Positions 4,996 through 5,766 of a stretch of DNA of 5,766 bases are shown here, piece by piece; the stretch's first letter is position 1, and every line of letters starts with the position of its first letter. This DNA comes from Holophaga sp. (GTDB lineage Bacteria; Acidobacteriota; Holophagae; Holophagales; Holophagaceae): NCBI GenBank assembly GCA_030691225.1, contig JAUYES010000253.1, positions 1 through 5,766 of the forward strand. The letters are read 5' to 3'. The position numbers and the translations under genes were made by a program. The notes under the pieces were generated by a model that was given only the letters and a program-made list of their open reading frames with translations, was not told the DNA's origin and made no database searches.

Positions 4996-5766
4996 ATGTT
5001 GGTACTTGGCCTCGAATCAAGCTGTGATGATTGCTCTGCCGCGGTGGTGGAGGAAACGGCCACCGGCCCGGTTCTGAAGTCGATGGTGCGGAAGAGCCAG
5101 GATGAAATCCATGCGCCCTACGGGGGCGTCGTTCCGGAGCTGGCCGCCCGGGAGCATCTGCTGCAATTGCGCAGTGTCATTGGCGAGGCCCTGGCCAAAG
5201 CAGACGTGCAATGGAAAGACCTGGATCGTATCGCTGTCACCCAAGGTCCTGGCCTAGTGGGTTGCCTTTTGACCACCTTCAGCGCCGCCAAGGCCATTGC
5301 TTGGAAGGAGGGCATTCCCTGGGTGCCCGTTCACCATCTCCTGGGCCATCTCAATGCCGCGCGCTTCAATGCGCCGGATTTAGTCTTCCCTGCCCTCGTC
5401 TTGCTGGTCTCGGGCGGCCATACACACCTTTATCTGGCTCAGGATTGGACGCATCTTTCCCTTCTTCAGAAAACTCGGGATGATGCCGCTGGCGAAGCCT
5501 TCGACAAAACCGCCCGCATGCTGAACCTCGGCTATCCCGGTGGGCCAATCGTGGACACCTGCGCCCGCAAGGCCCAAGTGGTCGGAGAACGGTTTACAGC
5601 CCCCAAATTCCGCGATGGCAAGGCCGCCTGGAGTTTCTCGGGCCTGAAAACCGCCGTAAAGATGCGGATCGCCTCTCAACCAGGGCTTGAATGCGCTGGG
5701 AGCGAGGATCCACGTGTTCAGGCCCTTTGCCGCAGTCTCCAAGAGACCATCGCCAAATGGCTATTG
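4996..5766 (+). CDS. tsaD: tRNA N6-threonylcarbamoyltransferase subunit TsaD, partial (C-terminus beyond right edge)
   Basis: 257 codons are present with no stop; family members run to about 330-350 residues, so roughly the last quarter is missing. TsaD, working with TsaB and TsaE in bacteria, transfers the threonylcarbamoyl group from TsaC-made threonylcarbamoyl-AMP to A37 of tRNAs that read ANN codons. Visible signatures of the ASKHA/Kae1 fold: GLESSCDD (5-12), PYGGVVPELAAREH (41-54), TQGPGLVG (82-89), metal-binding HHLLGH with H114 and H118, VSGGHTHLY (138-146), DDAAGEAFDKTARML (162-176), YPGGP (180-184) and WSFSGLKTAV (212-221). Position 12 is Asp where E. coli and most relatives have Glu (SCDE). 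The ATG at 4996 is the first usable start, because an in-frame TAG lies at 4984-4986. No Shine-Dalgarno precedes it. The gene is divergent from priA. Confidence 0.97.
   Translation, partial: MLVLGLESSCDDCSAAVVEETATGPVLKSMVRKSQDEIHAPYGGVVPELAAREHLLQLRSVIGEALAKADVQWKDLDRIAVTQGPGLVGCLLTTFSAAKAIAWKEGIPWVPVHHLLGHLNAARFNAPDLVFPALVLLVSGGHTHLYLAQDWTHLSLLQKTRDDAAGEAFDKTARMLNLGYPGGPIVDTCARKAQVVGERFTAPKFRDGKAAWSFSGLKTAVKMRIASQPGLECAGSEDPRVQALCRSLQETIAKWLL

Noticed and set aside
5380..5742. Minus-strand open frame of 120 codons inside tsaD
   Set aside because: The plus-strand TsaD reading carries every family signature across this span, so the minus-strand frame is a shadow.

Overview
The window is ordinary bacterial chromosome, densely coding with moderate-to-high GC. 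It carries two housekeeping genes and the start of a type IV pilus minor-pilin operon. I see no mobile element, CRISPR array, tRNA or rRNA. PriA, bacterial-type TsaD and FimT/PilV/PilW/PilX-type pilins point to a Gram-negative, pilus-bearing bacterium. The long PilW-like protein and overall style would fit Acidobacteriota (Holophaga/Geothrix-like) or a deltaproteobacterial lineage, but that placement is a weak inference.

Right part, two divergent genes. tsaD (+ strand, 4996 to the right edge, incomplete) makes the catalytic subunit for the tRNA t6A37 modification. priA (- strand, 4975 to 2690, complete) makes the replication-restart helicase. Their start codons are only 20 bp apart. Each start is fixed by an in-frame stop just upstream, and neither has a convincing Shine-Dalgarno. 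A small symmetric TAGACTA in the gap could provide back-to-back -10 elements.

Middle, 2592-2689. This AT-rich 98-bp gap has no gene. It separates priA from the pilin genes and probably holds the pilin 5' leader and perhaps a promoter.

Left part, minor-pilin operon on the - strand, transcribed right to left: FimT/GspH-like (2591-1881), PilV-like (1872-1345), PilW-like (1334-102) and the N-terminus of a PilX-like protein (94 to the left edge). The order matches the fimU-pilV-pilW-pilX order of Pseudomonas-type clusters. The first three have a prepilin peptidase site (G|[F/Y]SLIE) with Glu+5. The fourth lacks Glu+5, as expected for the PilX/GspK class. Three successive junctions share one design: the TGA stop overlaps the next gene's GAGG ribosome-binding site, with 7-10 nt between stop and start. 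This suggests tight translational coupling, so that subunits of the pilus-priming complex are made together. A PilY1-like tip adhesin would be expected beyond the left edge.

No clearly undescribed system is visible. The most interesting signals are the compact priA/tsaD divergent promoter region, the repeated stop/SD overlap, the enlarged PilW-like protein, and the DEEQ motif in PriA.
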